64,000 nucleotides of DNA from Methylobacter marinus A45 (GTDB taxonomy: Bacteria > Pseudomonadota > Gammaproteobacteria > Methylococcales > Methylomonadaceae): the NCBI RefSeq assembly GCF_000383855.1, contig NZ_KB912877.1:62001-126000 (forward strand), given 5' to 3'. A program made the translations under genes and the position numbers. Positions 18,601 through 27,771 of this stretch are shown here, in pieces. The number at the start of each line of letters is the position of its first letter. The first letter of the stretch is position 1. The notes under the pieces were generated by a model that saw nothing but the letters and a program-made list of their open reading frames with translations, did no database searches and was not told where the DNA came from.

Positions 18601-20081
18601 ACAGATTCGGGGCTATGTTCAGCGTACGCCTCAAAAAGCTTATGAATACACTGGCCTTGAGGATAATGCGCCAGTGTGTCATTCCAGTCATGGACAATCT
18701 GATGATACTCAGATGATGCCATTAGCGGCAACTCTGAAAGCGGGGAGTCAGGACTGGCTATCATTCCTTTCAACAGAATTTCCAAATGATTCAATAGTCC
18801 GTCAATTGACGTATCTTCGAACATCACCGAATCATAGATGATACGAACTTCCAATTGTTCACCGGGGTGCACGACAAGAGTCAACGGGTAATTCGTTTGT
18901 TCAATAAAACAAATCTCTGTTACCGCCAGACTACTGACCGCGTCGTTGACCATTTTGTCCAGCGGGTAATTTTCAAAGACCAGCAGGCTCTGAAACATCA
19001 GTTGCCCTCGCGCTATTTCGCTCCATCCCTGAATATCAACTAATGACGCGTATTCAAACCGGCGCATTTCCAGGTTCTGGTTTTGCAATGCTTGTAGCCA
19101 GTCCTTAACTAAAGCATCCGGTCTGATCTGTAGCCGCAATGGCAGAGCATTAATAAAGAGTCCTAACATTTCTTCGACGCCCGTCAATTCGGCCGGGCGT
19201 CCCGCTACGGTCACGCCAAACAGGATGTCGTGGTCTCCGCTGTAACGGCCGAGAAGCAAGGCCCATGCGCCTTGCACCAATGTGTTCAAGGTCAGATGGT
19301 GCTGCTTGATCATGGCGTTTAGCAACAAGCTATCCGCTTGGGCAAGACACAGTCGCTTTTCTTCAGGCTTTGCCCCTTCAGTCCGGTTCGACCCCGAAGC
19401 GCCTAATGTCAGTGTAGTCGGGTTGGCAAAGCCGCTCAGTCGGTTACGCCAATAGTGTTCCGCTGCAGGCCTGTCTTGTTTGCTAAGCCAGGCGATATAA
19501 TCCCGATAGGGTCGCCGGAACATCGCATGCACAGCCTGTCCGCGACGTAAGGATTCATAAAATGCAAACAGGTCTTTGATGATCAGCGATAGGCACCAGC
19601 CATCAAGTAAGGCATGGTGATGCGTCCAAACAAAATAATAGCTGGTTTTTAAGCGCCTGATTAAGGTCATCCGCATCAGCGGCGCATGATCGACATCGAA
19701 GCCCCGCTTGCGATCCGCCTCCAGAAACTCAGACCAACGCGTCGCCTGGGTTTCAATGGCAAGCTCACGCCAATCCTGCTGAGCAAACGGCAGCTGCACG
19801 CTTTTCAACACCACCTGCAAGGGTTGATCCAGATCCGCCCAGACAAAAGCAGTACGCAGAATGGCGTTGGCATCCACTACCTGTCGCCATGCCTCAAAAA
19901 AAACGGCCACATCAAGATCGCCTTCAAAAATGCAAGTCAATTGCTCGGTGTAAACACCGGAATCAGGGGCGGCCAAACTGTGGTATAGCAATCCTTGTTG
20001 CAATGGGGTGAGTGGGTACATGTCTTCAATAGACGCAATCGTGTCCGGCTTGCAGATAGGTGCCGTTTCGTTTTTATTCAT
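15675..20081 (-). CDS. NRPS, C-A-T-reductase: terminal serine module with reductive release
   Basis: About 1468 residues. The C domain (about 20-450) opens with DMYPLTPLQQGLLYHSL, the pattern of C domains that follow an epimerase, and has active-site HHALLDGW near 153. The A domain (about 500-965) has TSGSTGRPKA near 627 and FDVSVWEFFW near 672. Its pocket, read by eye, is D-V-W-H-I-S-L-I-D-K, the serine code. The carrier domain has LGGHSILATQ near 1018. The end is a thioester reductase: SVFLTGATGFLGAFLL (NADPH loop, about 1095) and YAQSKW (catalytic Tyr/Lys, about 1260). Release should give a C-terminal aldehyde or alcohol. The start is uncertain. The ATG at 20081 follows GAGAAATT and clears the previous gene; earlier in-frame starts reach 20177. 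Confidence 0.9.
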   Translation of the reverse strand: MNKNETAPICKPDTIASIEDMYPLTPLQQGLLYHSLAAPDSGVYTEQLTCIFEGDLDVAVFFEAWRQVVDANAILRTAFVWADLDQPLQVVLKSVQLPFAQQDWRELAIETQATRWSEFLEADRKRGFDVDHAPLMRMTLIRRLKTSYYFVWTHHHALLDGWCLSLIIKDLFAFYESLRRGQAVHAMFRRPYRDYIAWLSKQDRPAAEHYWRNRLSGFANPTTLTLGASGSNRTEGAKPEEKRLCLAQADSLLLNAMIKQHHLTLNTLVQGAWALLLGRYSGDHDILFGVTVAGRPAELTGVEEMLGLFINALPLRLQIRPDALVKDWLQALQNQNLEMRRFEYASLVDIQGWSEIARGQLMFQSLLVFENYPLDKMVNDAVSSLAVTEICFIEQTNYPLTLVVHPGEQLEVRIIYDSVMFEDTSIDGLLNHLEILLKGMIASPDSPLSELPLMASSEYHQIVHDWNDTLAHYPQGQCIHKLFEAYAEHSPESVALVFDEKQLSYGELNAQANQLAHYLLGQGVSPDKLVGICARRSIELIVGLLGIMKAGTAYLPLDPDYPQERLSVLVKDAGLQWILLQTECANALPPSDARLIHLDQELTEFVLSSKANPIINIAPDQLAYVLYTSGSTGRPKAVGVPHKGLWNRLLWMQERFNLSAADAVLQKTPYSFDVSVWEFFWPLLVGARLVITAPNDHKNPDRLIALINMHSVTTIHFVPSMLRVFLEASAVNCCPTLKQVICSGEALTAELRQLFFARHNAELHNLYGPTEASIDVTAWQCQKADTDPCVPIGRPIANTRTYILDRHFNPVPVGVPGELCLGGVQLARAYLNRPDLTAERFIPDSYSGLEGERLYRTGDLAYYRADGNIDYLGRIDRQVKIRGFRIELGEIEACLLQHPLVKETVVIVQEQPSIGKRLIAYVVKRASSVDSDALRAHLKAMLPEYMQPALFIFLETLPLTVSGKLDRKALPVADGNQLASAGYIAPSNPTEQTLEGHWRDVLGIERIGINDDFFALGGHSILATQLLFRVREEFSCAIPLLDLFQTPTIAAQARLLAMDEANEHANAGSIDWQAESVLDESIRPLAAYCPEVALKSVFLTGATGFLGAFLLQELLQQTPMVIYCLVRATSTAQGFEKVRHNLDSYGLWRNDFSSRIYPVCGDLTKPLLGIQASQWQQLAQDIDVIYHNGALVNFTYPYSTLKPANVLGTQEVLRLACTTKNKPVHYISTVSVFEDNLDLSLNTVMEEDFPEDGATLVGGYAQSKWVAEKLVREASCRGLPASIYRPSIITGDSRSGVWNTGDYLSKVIGSCLLLGKVPMQEALFNAVPVDYASRALIFLSGQSQGIGKTYHLTNPSPLSSNQLFAWACAADLALERVDFNDWLKELRNLVGNSSDHPFFSLVPMLDQERANLTNNNESPERVLIFDHRHVSAGLSGTGISCPIPDQHLWQLYFHYLQKAYAGYSSVAV

Positions 20082-20127
20082 AATTTCTCGCATCGCTTGT
20101 TGATTGGGATCTGGCTGTTGACAGCAT

Positions 20128-23100
20128 TTATTTTTTTGCCAATCTTGATAGTAGAGAATCCAACTTGGCTTGCCCAATGTTTGCCAAGGGAAAATCAGAC
20201 GGTGTAAAACCGCCGGCTTTGGGCTGCAAACAATGCTCTATCAGCCGCGTTAACGCTTGCATGTACGACGCCGCCAGGCCTTCAATGGTATCCCGCCGGT
20301 AGCGTTCGCTACTGTAAGTCCATAGCACATGCAGCTGCTCATTGGCGATATGGGCATTAACTTCCAACTCATAGCAGCGCAAACCTTCAGCATCTAGCGC
20401 TTGCCCCGCCGACTCTTGTGCCAGGATAAACAATGCGTCTTCAGCCAGCACTCTATCGAACCGGCCGAGATAATTGAATAAGATTGGCGCGCCGGAATGG
20501 GCACGCAAAGAACCGGCGCTGCCATCGGCCTGCAAATAACGCAGTACCTGATAGCCAATGCCTTTATCGGGAATCCGGCGGATAGTTTCCTTAATAGTTT
20601 TAATGACGGCGCCGGGGTTATTATCGCCAGGTAAAGTGAGGCGTAGCGGATATAGGCTGGTAAACCATCCTAGCGTACGCGATAAGTCAACCTCATCGAA
20701 TAGCCCTTCTCTGCCATGACCTTCCATATCGATCAAAATATCAGCACCATGAGCCCAAGCCGCCACAGTCTGGGCCAGCGCCGATAACAACAAGTCGTTA
20801 ATTTCAGTCCGATAAGCGGCGCCGACTTCATGCACTAATGCCTGCGTTTCAGTTTTGCTTAGAGCTGTCATAACCGTTGCAGCATGGCCGTTTTTAGCGG
20901 AGCCGTCAGGCCAATCTACGGGTAAAGGCGCCATGCCGGCCTCGCTGACGCTCTGCCAATAAGCCATCTGTTTTTGCAAGTCTTCACGTTGCGCCCATTG
21001 CTGCAAGCGTTCCGACCAATGCTTAAAAGCGGTCGTTTTGACGGGTAGCATAACGGTTTCGCTTTGCATCAATTGCAGGCAGATGGTCTGCAAGTCTTCC
21101 AGCAAAATACGCCAGGACACGCCATCCACAACCAAATGGTGAATGACTATTAAAAGACGCGGCTTACCTGTTATGCCCAGATCGAACCAGACCATCCTCA
21201 ATAAAGGGCCTTCAGCCAGATTCAGACGGGCTTGCCAGCGACTGCATTCGGCCTCTATGAGGTCGGCGTGATCTATTTGCCGAAGTTCGCTAAGGTCGAT
21301 CCGGTGAAAGAGTACATTAAACTCCTGCTCCAGAATCGTCTGCGACCAACGCCCATTGTCCAAGCTGAAACGCGAACGCAGAGCATCATGGTGAGCAAGC
21401 AGATGCGCTAGCGCCTGTTCAAAAACCCATGCGTCGACAGCGCCGGTTATCTCTAATAAAACAGCCTGGTTCCAATGCCCTGGGTCTGGCAGGTTTTGTT
21501 CGAAAAACCAGCATTGAATAGGGGTGAGCGGGACTGAGCCGCTTACCAGCCCTTGTTCGGCGTTTTGGCTATTGGCAAGGCCACCTACAACCAGCGCCAA
21601 CTCAGCGATGGTCTGATGCTGAAAGAGTTGCTGGGGCGCTACGACTAAACCAAACTGACGCGCCTTGCCAGCCATCTGAATGGCTATTATGGAATCGCCG
21701 CCCAAAGCGAAAAAATTGTCATGGACGCCAATCCGCTCAAGACCTAAAGCCTGGCGCCAAATAGTGGTCAGCTGTTGTTCGACCATATTACGCGACGCTG
21801 CATACGGTTGCCCGGATTGCCCATTGAAATCAGGGTCGGGCAGCGCTTTACGATCGAGCTTGCCGTTGGGCGTCAGCGGCAGCTTATCCAGACGGACAAA
21901 AGCCACAGGAATCATGTAATCGGGCAAGGCCGCCTTAAGAAATGCTCGTAGCTCTTCTGTTTCGGAAAAACAATTCGGGTCATTGACCCAGTAAGCCACC
22001 AGCCGTTTGTTGCCAGTGGCATCTTCATGCGCAGTAACCACGGCATCCTGAATCTCCGGATATTGACGAAGCTTAGTCTCAATTTCCCCGAGTTCTATTC
22101 GGAAGCCGCGAATCTTGACCTGATGGTCGATGCGGCCAAGAAAATCGATTTTACCGTCCGGCCGATAACAGGCTAAGTCGCCGGTTTTATACAATCGGCC
22201 TCCGGATGCTGGCCCAAACGGGTCGGGCAGATAACGTTCGGCGGTCAAATCGGCGATGCCAAGATAGCCTCGGGTCACTCCAAGCCCGCCAACATAAAGT
22301 TCGCCCGGAACACCCACAGAAACGGGATTCAAATAGCGGTCGAGCAAATAGAGTTGGCTGTTGGCGATAGGTTTGCCTATAGAAAGCGATGTACCGGACA
22401 CTGAATCGGCGTTGTGCGCTGCATAAACGCTACTCCATACCGTGCCTTCGGTGGGACCGTATTCATTGTAAAGTTGCACAGTGGGCAAGCGTGCGTAGTG
22501 CTTGGCAACCAAGTCGGGCGGACACGCTTCACCCGCGACAATGACTGTGCGTAAAGCCTCCGCCCGTTGTGGGCTAATATTCTCTACGATAATGCTGTAT
22601 AGCGAAGGCAGGCAAAGCAGATGGCTTAGCTGGTGTTGTTCTATTTTGTCTATCAGGGCTTCTATATCATGTGTTTCCGCTTCTGTTGGAATGCAGAGCC
22701 GTCCACCTTGGCTTAAGGTCCAAAATATACCAGCGACTGAACTATCAAACGCCAGCGGCGACATCAGCAGAAAGCCCTCTAAAGGTTCCGAGTAATAATC
22801 AAAGCGAGCCAATGTCGAAGCAACAGCATTTTCATGAGTAACGATGACTCCTTTGGGTTTTCCTGTAGAGCCTGACGTATAGATGACATAGGCGGCGGAA
22901 TTCTGATACGCAAGGGCAAGATGATCATCAGGCAAGCTTGAAATTGTCTGCCAAGCGCTATCCATGCAAAAAACGCTCAGGCCGGTGCATGGCAAGTCTG
23001 AAGATAGCCGATCTTGAGTTAAGAGAATTGACGCGCCGCAGGATTGCAAAATATCGGCAATCCGCTCCTTGGGATAAGCTGGATTAATCGGTACATAAAC

Positions 23101-24834
23101 GCCGCCCGCTTTCAGGATAGCTAAAACCCCAACAATCATTTCCACTGAGCGTTCCAGGCAAATGCCGACCCGCACATCTACACCTACGTTCTTCAAACGC
23201 AACCAATGGGCCAGTTGATTAGCGCGGCGATCCAGCTGGTAATAACTAAGCATTTGCTGGCCACAACTGACAGCCACCGATTGAGGCCGGGCTTGTGCCT
23301 GATTTTCAAAACCGGTATGCAAAAATTGTCGGCGCGGAAACAGGCGCTGCGTTGCATTCCATGTTGCAATTTCGTTGCGTTCCTGTTCGGATAGCAAGGC
23401 AAAATTGCCGATATGAGCGTTTAGATTATTAACGAACAGCTGTACAATTAATTTCAGATAATTTGCTAAGCGTTCAATACGCTCAGGATCAAAAAGTTCC
23501 GTGCTATATTCAAATGCCAGTTCGAGGCCGTTCGTTTCGGTGGCGTGAAGAATCAAATCAAACTTAGAAATTTCATAATCCAGCTCTAGTTTTTCCAGAC
23601 TAAGTTCGGGAAGATCCAGCGCCTGCGATGGCACATCATGCAAGACGAACATAACCTGAAAAATCGGGTTATAGCCCGCATGACGCTGTGGCCTTAGCTC
23701 TTCGACAAGCTTATCGAAAGGCACATCCTGATTCGATTGGGCATCCAGCACCCGTTCTTGGGTTTTTTTAATGATCCCGGCGCAAGTAGCGTTACTGTCA
23801 ATTTGTGTCCGTATCACCAGCGTATTAACAAAAAAGCCGATCAAACTCTCCAGTTCCACCTTGGTTCTGCCGGCAACAGGTATGCCGATGCAGATGTCAT
23901 TTGCGCCGCTATAACGATGCAACAGCATAGTAAATGCGCTGAGCAATAGAGTAAAAAGCGTGCAGTCCAATGAGCGGCCAATTTTATGCAGTTGCTCAGT
24001 CAACGCAGATGACAGGGAGAAAGAATAAATGGCGCCTTTATAACTCATTACCGGGGGACGGGGCCGGTCAGAAGGCAAACTCAGCAGTTCCGGGATGCCT
24101 TTAAGCTGCTGCTTCCAATAGGCTAATTGCCGTTCGAATTGCTGGCATTGCAAGCCCTTGTTATATTGCCAGCAAGCGAAATCGGCATACTGGATAGGCA
24201 GTTCTGGTAAAGGAGACCTGTCGCCTTTGGCAAAAGCCCGATAGAGAGTGGCAAACTCTTTGAGCAAGACGCCTGCCGACCAGCCGTCGAAAGCGATGTG
24301 GTGGACAGTAAACAGCAAGACAAACTCATTGTCACCAGCGTGGATTAGAGTCACCCTGAGCAATGGCCCGTTCGATAGATCAAACGGCTTTTTTCCATCC
24401 ATTTTAGCTAAACGGATACACTCAGCTTCGCGCAGCGGTTTCGTCAAATAGCTCAAATCATGCGTTTCCAGCGAAACATTCAGCACAGCGGTGATAATTT
24501 GCGCAGGTTGGCCGTTTCTTTCCAGAAAGGTAGTGCGAAGGCTTTCATGGCGGCGAACAATTTCGTTAATACATTTTTGTAATACCGGAATGTCCAGATT
24601 GCCGATCAAGCGAATCGCGGTCGAATAGTTGTAACCGGGGTCTTCCGGGTCCATTTGGTATAGATACCACAAACGCAATTGTGGCGGAGATAAAGGTGAG
24701 AAATCGCTTGTCCGTTTCTGAATGGTTAAATCCAAGTTCTCCGAATTTCTCCCTTGTAAACGCTTTTCAAGCAGTGCTTTTTTGGCTGGCGAAAGGTTTG
24801 GCTTTTGTCCTGAATGCTGTAAGTCAATAAACAT
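20128..24834 (-). CDS. NRPS, C-A-T-E: module for an unassigned D-residue
   Basis: About 1568 residues. The C domain (about 45-480) has HHIAFDGWS near 176 and is of the type that accepts an L-donor. The A domain (about 525-990) has TSGSTGKPKG near 653 and FDSSVAGIFW near 691. The pocket reads roughly D-S-A-C-I-A-E-V-W-K, which I cannot assign. Its D-S...A-E-V frame is partly like the bacitracin histidine code, but that is weak. The carrier domain has FFALGGDSIIAIQ near 1041. The epimerase (about 1100-1540) has HHLVVDGVSW near 1231 and GWFTSLYP near 1390, so residue X is probably D. The ATG at 24834 overlaps the P450 stop by 11 bases and has GCAGAGAGAT before it. The longer frame starts at a TTG and is less likely. 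Confidence 0.9.
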   Translation of the reverse strand: MFIDLQHSGQKPNLSPAKKALLEKRLQGRNSENLDLTIQKRTSDFSPLSPPQLRLWYLYQMDPEDPGYNYSTAIRLIGNLDIPVLQKCINEIVRRHESLRTTFLERNGQPAQIITAVLNVSLETHDLSYLTKPLREAECIRLAKMDGKKPFDLSNGPLLRVTLIHAGDNEFVLLFTVHHIAFDGWSAGVLLKEFATLYRAFAKGDRSPLPELPIQYADFACWQYNKGLQCQQFERQLAYWKQQLKGIPELLSLPSDRPRPPVMSYKGAIYSFSLSSALTEQLHKIGRSLDCTLFTLLLSAFTMLLHRYSGANDICIGIPVAGRTKVELESLIGFFVNTLVIRTQIDSNATCAGIIKKTQERVLDAQSNQDVPFDKLVEELRPQRHAGYNPIFQVMFVLHDVPSQALDLPELSLEKLELDYEISKFDLILHATETNGLELAFEYSTELFDPERIERLANYLKLIVQLFVNNLNAHIGNFALLSEQERNEIATWNATQRLFPRRQFLHTGFENQAQARPQSVAVSCGQQMLSYYQLDRRANQLAHWLRLKNVGVDVRVGICLERSVEMIVGVLAILKAGGVYVPINPAYPKERIADILQSCGASILLTQDRLSSDLPCTGLSVFCMDSAWQTISSLPDDHLALAYQNSAAYVIYTSGSTGKPKGVIVTHENAVASTLARFDYYSEPLEGFLLMSPLAFDSSVAGIFWTLSQGGRLCIPTEAETHDIEALIDKIEQHQLSHLLCLPSLYSIIVENISPQRAEALRTVIVAGEACPPDLVAKHYARLPTVQLYNEYGPTEGTVWSSVYAAHNADSVSGTSLSIGKPIANSQLYLLDRYLNPVSVGVPGELYVGGLGVTRGYLGIADLTAERYLPDPFGPASGGRLYKTGDLACYRPDGKIDFLGRIDHQVKIRGFRIELGEIETKLRQYPEIQDAVVTAHEDATGNKRLVAYWVNDPNCFSETEELRAFLKAALPDYMIPVAFVRLDKLPLTPNGKLDRKALPDPDFNGQSGQPYAASRNMVEQQLTTIWRQALGLERIGVHDNFFALGGDSIIAIQMAGKARQFGLVVAPQQLFQHQTIAELALVVGGLANSQNAEQGLVSGSVPLTPIQCWFFEQNLPDPGHWNQAVLLEITGAVDAWVFEQALAHLLAHHDALRSRFSLDNGRWSQTILEQEFNVLFHRIDLSELRQIDHADLIEAECSRWQARLNLAEGPLLRMVWFDLGITGKPRLLIVIHHLVVDGVSWRILLEDLQTICLQLMQSETVMLPVKTTAFKHWSERLQQWAQREDLQKQMAYWQSVSEAGMAPLPVDWPDGSAKNGHAATVMTALSKTETQALVHEVGAAYRTEINDLLLSALAQTVAAWAHGADILIDMEGHGREGLFDEVDLSRTLGWFTSLYPLRLTLPGDNNPGAVIKTIKETIRRIPDKGIGYQVLRYLQADGSAGSLRAHSGAPILFNYLGRFDRVLAEDALFILAQESAGQALDAEGLRCYELEVNAHIANEQLHVLWTYSSERYRRDTIEGLAASYMQALTRLIEHCLQPKAGGFTPSDFPLANIGQAKLDSLLSRLAKK

Positions 24835-26266
24835 TATCAATCTCTCTGCTTTCAATCGCTATGAAGTCGTGGTGTCTATCGCGAAATTTGAGGGTAAAAC
24901 CTAAGGAAAATGGCTGGTGCTTAGACATTGTTTCATTAGATAGCGGTGTTTCGGGTACGCGCCGGATTTGAAAATTTGCGCAAATCATCGCTAAGACTGT
25001 TTTCATAACCAGCATCGCCAAACCTCGTCCTGGACAGGACCGTGGTCCGGCGCCGAAACCTAAAGCCGCTTTGCTGTTATGTGGCTCGGATTCCGCTTTG
25101 CTTTCGCGTTGCCACCGCCGGTGATCAAAGACGGCAGCTTGATGAAAATTTTCTGCATCTAGGCCGCAATATGCAATAAGCAATACCAATGGCGTTCCGC
25201 TTGGCACCTCAATGTCTTCCAGTAATAAATCCGTTTTCGCCTCTACGAGAACCAGGCGGGAGCTCGACGCTATCCTCATCGTTTCTAAAATAACGGCGTC
25301 AATGCACTTAAGCTTTTTAATATCTTTAAAGTCCTCGATATGGCTGCAATCGCCCAACAGGGCATAGACTTCATCCTGAATGTCCTTTTGCGCTTGGGGA
25401 TTTTCGGCTATGCAATGCAGCACCCGAAGCAGGGTGTCTGCCGTAGTAGGTTCGGCAGCGAGCAGTAGCTGCAAGATATTTTCGGTCAGTTTTACATCGT
25501 GGTTAGCCAAGCCCTCTTTTTCGATGGTTTCCATGAGAACCTGAAGCTGGCTCCGGATTTTGCCGGTTTTATTGTTCCCGGCCAAAATATTTCTGCTATG
25601 CGCAATTCGGTTTTCAATAACAGTCAACAGTTTCTTTATTGCCTCTTCGAAATCTTTATCTTCAGAGATGTTTTCCAAGTGCATCTGCGGCAGCAGAGCA
25701 TCAATGCGCTTGCCTAAGACGGAAACCAGATTAAACATGAGGCTTTCGGCAGCCTCCCGTTCGTCGGCTGGCATATCGGCCATATCACCGAACATGATGG
25801 ATGTAAACACCGAAATGGAAAAACCAAAAATCTCGGCTTCCAAATTGGTTTCGGCAAGATTTTCACCATAAGTGATCCAGCGATTTCTTAACGCTTCAAC
25901 AGCCGCCTTGATGGTCTCGAAGTATTGCGCCAAGTAAATGGACTCCATTGATGCGGCGATAATCTCCCGTTGCCGCTTCCAGTCATGGCCGTCTGCGGTT
26001 TCGATGCCGTCTGTCTTTATGGCTTCGAGAATTCTGCTGTTTCTGCGATAAGGGCCGAACAATTCCGGCCTTTTGCAAACAATAAAATTGAGTATTTTAG
26101 CGTCCGCCACCACCATCATAAGTTGGTCAGCAAACTGAACCGTAAACATTTTTCCATGGCGGTCCGCCAATTTCTCAAAAATCTCATGAACCCGAGTTAA
26201 GTCGGGTTCCATTATCACCGGGTCAGGATGGCTGGGAAGTTCGGAAATTTTTTTGATAATGCTCAT
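24824..26266 (-). CDS. Cytochrome P450 monooxygenase
   Basis: A 480-residue P450. The heme-binding loop is FGAGPRSCPGRG with Cys411 as the iron ligand. The ExxR pair is in VILETMRIAS, and the meander before the heme loop has FDHRRW. The I-helix oxygen-activation motif is unusual: AAEPTTAD instead of the common A/G-G-x-D/E-T. No membrane anchor is evident, so it is probably cytosolic. Its gene overlaps the start of the C-A-T-E NRPS by 11 bases, so a tailoring role such as hydroxylation of a carrier-bound residue is likely; the site is unknown. The ATG at 26266 has GAGGA ten bases upstream. The longer open frame would run into the PepSY gene and is rejected. Confidence 0.88.
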   Translation of the reverse strand: MSIIKKISELPSHPDPVIMEPDLTRVHEIFEKLADRHGKMFTVQFADQLMMVVADAKILNFIVCKRPELFGPYRRNSRILEAIKTDGIETADGHDWKRQREIIAASMESIYLAQYFETIKAAVEALRNRWITYGENLAETNLEAEIFGFSISVFTSIMFGDMADMPADEREAAESLMFNLVSVLGKRIDALLPQMHLENISEDKDFEEAIKKLLTVIENRIAHSRNILAGNNKTGKIRSQLQVLMETIEKEGLANHDVKLTENILQLLLAAEPTTADTLLRVLHCIAENPQAQKDIQDEVYALLGDCSHIEDFKDIKKLKCIDAVILETMRIASSSRLVLVEAKTDLLLEDIEVPSGTPLVLLIAYCGLDAENFHQAAVFDHRRWQRESKAESEPHNSKAALGFGAGPRSCPGRGLAMLVMKTVLAMICANFQIRRVPETPLSNETMSKHQPFSLGFTLKFRDRHHDFIAIESREIDNVY

Positions 26267-26318
26267 GATGTAGCAGTCCTCTGTTGTTGAAGGATTAATA
26301 ACATCTGTTGATCCATGT

Positions 26319-27638
26319 TTATCGGTGTTGCTCAAAGGGACTGGCATGTTTAGGATCAAGATCTTCAATTCTTATGCCTGAAGCTTTGCGAGCTTTAATG
26401 CCGATTTCGATCTTATACCGTTTTTTTCGGATAGCCCGACGCTTTTGCCGCCAGCGGATAACGCCTGTGACGAACAGCACCGGACAAGCCAAACCCATTG
26501 CGCACACCGACAGTCTTCCGATCATGCCAAAGGCCTGTCCAGAGTGTAACGGCCATTGCCATTGCGTAAGCACTTCACCCGCAGTAGCTGTGACTTCAGC
26601 TGGATCGTCTATATCGAGCACTTTACCGGTATAGCGGTCCATCACCACGCACACCCGTTGCAGCCAACTGCCGGGCCGGTCGACACTGTTCAGGCACACC
26701 GTATAGGTGTCGGTGCTGCCAGGCGCGCCATAGATCCAGTGCGGGCGTCCTTTTGGATAACGTTGTCTGGCAATAGTCACCACATCAGCCATACTGATGG
26801 GTTCCAGGCTAGGTTCCGGTGTGGAACTGAACCAGTAGCGGTAAGTGACCGGCGAGAACAGTTCGACCACAGGTACGATGCGTTCAGGCAACACCATATA
26901 AACCCCGGAAAACAGCACTGGGATCATGATCAACGAACTATAAACCCCGGATGTTTTATGCACATCGAAGTTTAAGCGTTCAGTTCCTGCTTTACGTTTA
27001 ATCGTTAAAGCCTGTCGCCAACGCCCGGTCAACGGCCACCAGACAATCAAGCCGGTCAGTGCCGAAATAATCAGCAGCGCGCCGGAAAATCCCACAATGG
27101 CGGGGCTTATTTCGGGGGCTAACAGCAAGTCATAATGTAATTCAAAAATAAAGCCTATAAAGGTTTTGGGAATGGCGCTATCGGAAGAACTCATCAATCG
27201 CTTACCCAATACTTTAGCGGTATAAGGATTCACATATATCTCCCAGTTTTCAGTCACCCCCGCTAACGGCATCGGGTAGGACAGCTTAAAAACGGAGCTG
27301 TCATTGCGGGGATAATCGCTGTAAACATGCACGGCTTGCTTGGGTATGGCTTGTTGGCCCGCCTCAATGATTTCCGTCAGTGGTTTGTAGGGCTGATTAC
27401 CATTCGGTGGCACAACCGTTAATAATTCAGGGTTTAGCCATTCGTCGATTTCATCATGGAACACCAGGATGCTACCCGTCAGTCCGTAAATGGCGAGCAA
27501 GAAGCCGAGGGTGAGTCCCAGCCACAAATGTATGGACAACCATCTTTTCCGGCGAGCTTTTAGGTTTATAAGTCTGAAGTCGGCATCAGATGCTTTCATT
27601 GCCTTAATCACCGTTAAATGTTGATCAAATTTTTTCAT
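26319..27638 (-). CDS. PepSY-associated membrane protein (siderophore-uptake reductase type)
   Basis: A 439-residue inner-membrane protein. Membrane helices lie near 36-58 (LGLTLGFLLAIYGLTGSILVF), 180-205, 230-250 and 378-400, with large periplasmic PepSY-like parts between. Conserved histidines occur in or near the helices (IHLWLG, VFHDEIDEWLNP, FDVHKTSGVY, LHSGQAFG), as in the PiuB/FoxB group. FoxB-like proteins act at the inner membrane in release of iron from siderophores. The gene sits between the TonB-dependent receptor and the P450, so a role in unloading or reducing the imported metal complex is a reasonable inference. The ATG at 27638 is used; another in-frame ATG at 27599 is possible. 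Confidence 0.85.
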   Translation of the reverse strand: MKKFDQHLTVIKAMKASDADFRLINLKARRKRWLSIHLWLGLTLGFLLAIYGLTGSILVFHDEIDEWLNPELLTVVPPNGNQPYKPLTEIIEAGQQAIPKQAVHVYSDYPRNDSSVFKLSYPMPLAGVTENWEIYVNPYTAKVLGKRLMSSSDSAIPKTFIGFIFELHYDLLLAPEISPAIVGFSGALLIISALTGLIVWWPLTGRWRQALTIKRKAGTERLNFDVHKTSGVYSSLIMIPVLFSGVYMVLPERIVPVVELFSPVTYRYWFSSTPEPSLEPISMADVVTIARQRYPKGRPHWIYGAPGSTDTYTVCLNSVDRPGSWLQRVCVVMDRYTGKVLDIDDPAEVTATAGEVLTQWQWPLHSGQAFGMIGRLSVCAMGLACPVLFVTGVIRWRQKRRAIRKKRYKIEIGIKARKASGIRIEDLDPKHASPFEQHR

Positions 27639-27771
27639 GGCTTTTTCTGATAGAATCTCGTCTCAAGGTATTGGGAAAAGTGGCAGCTTGGCCTGACCAA
27701 GCATTTAATCGTTAAACCAATCCATTACCGAAAAATGGGTGCGCCAAACCGCAAGCGATTCGACTAACACC

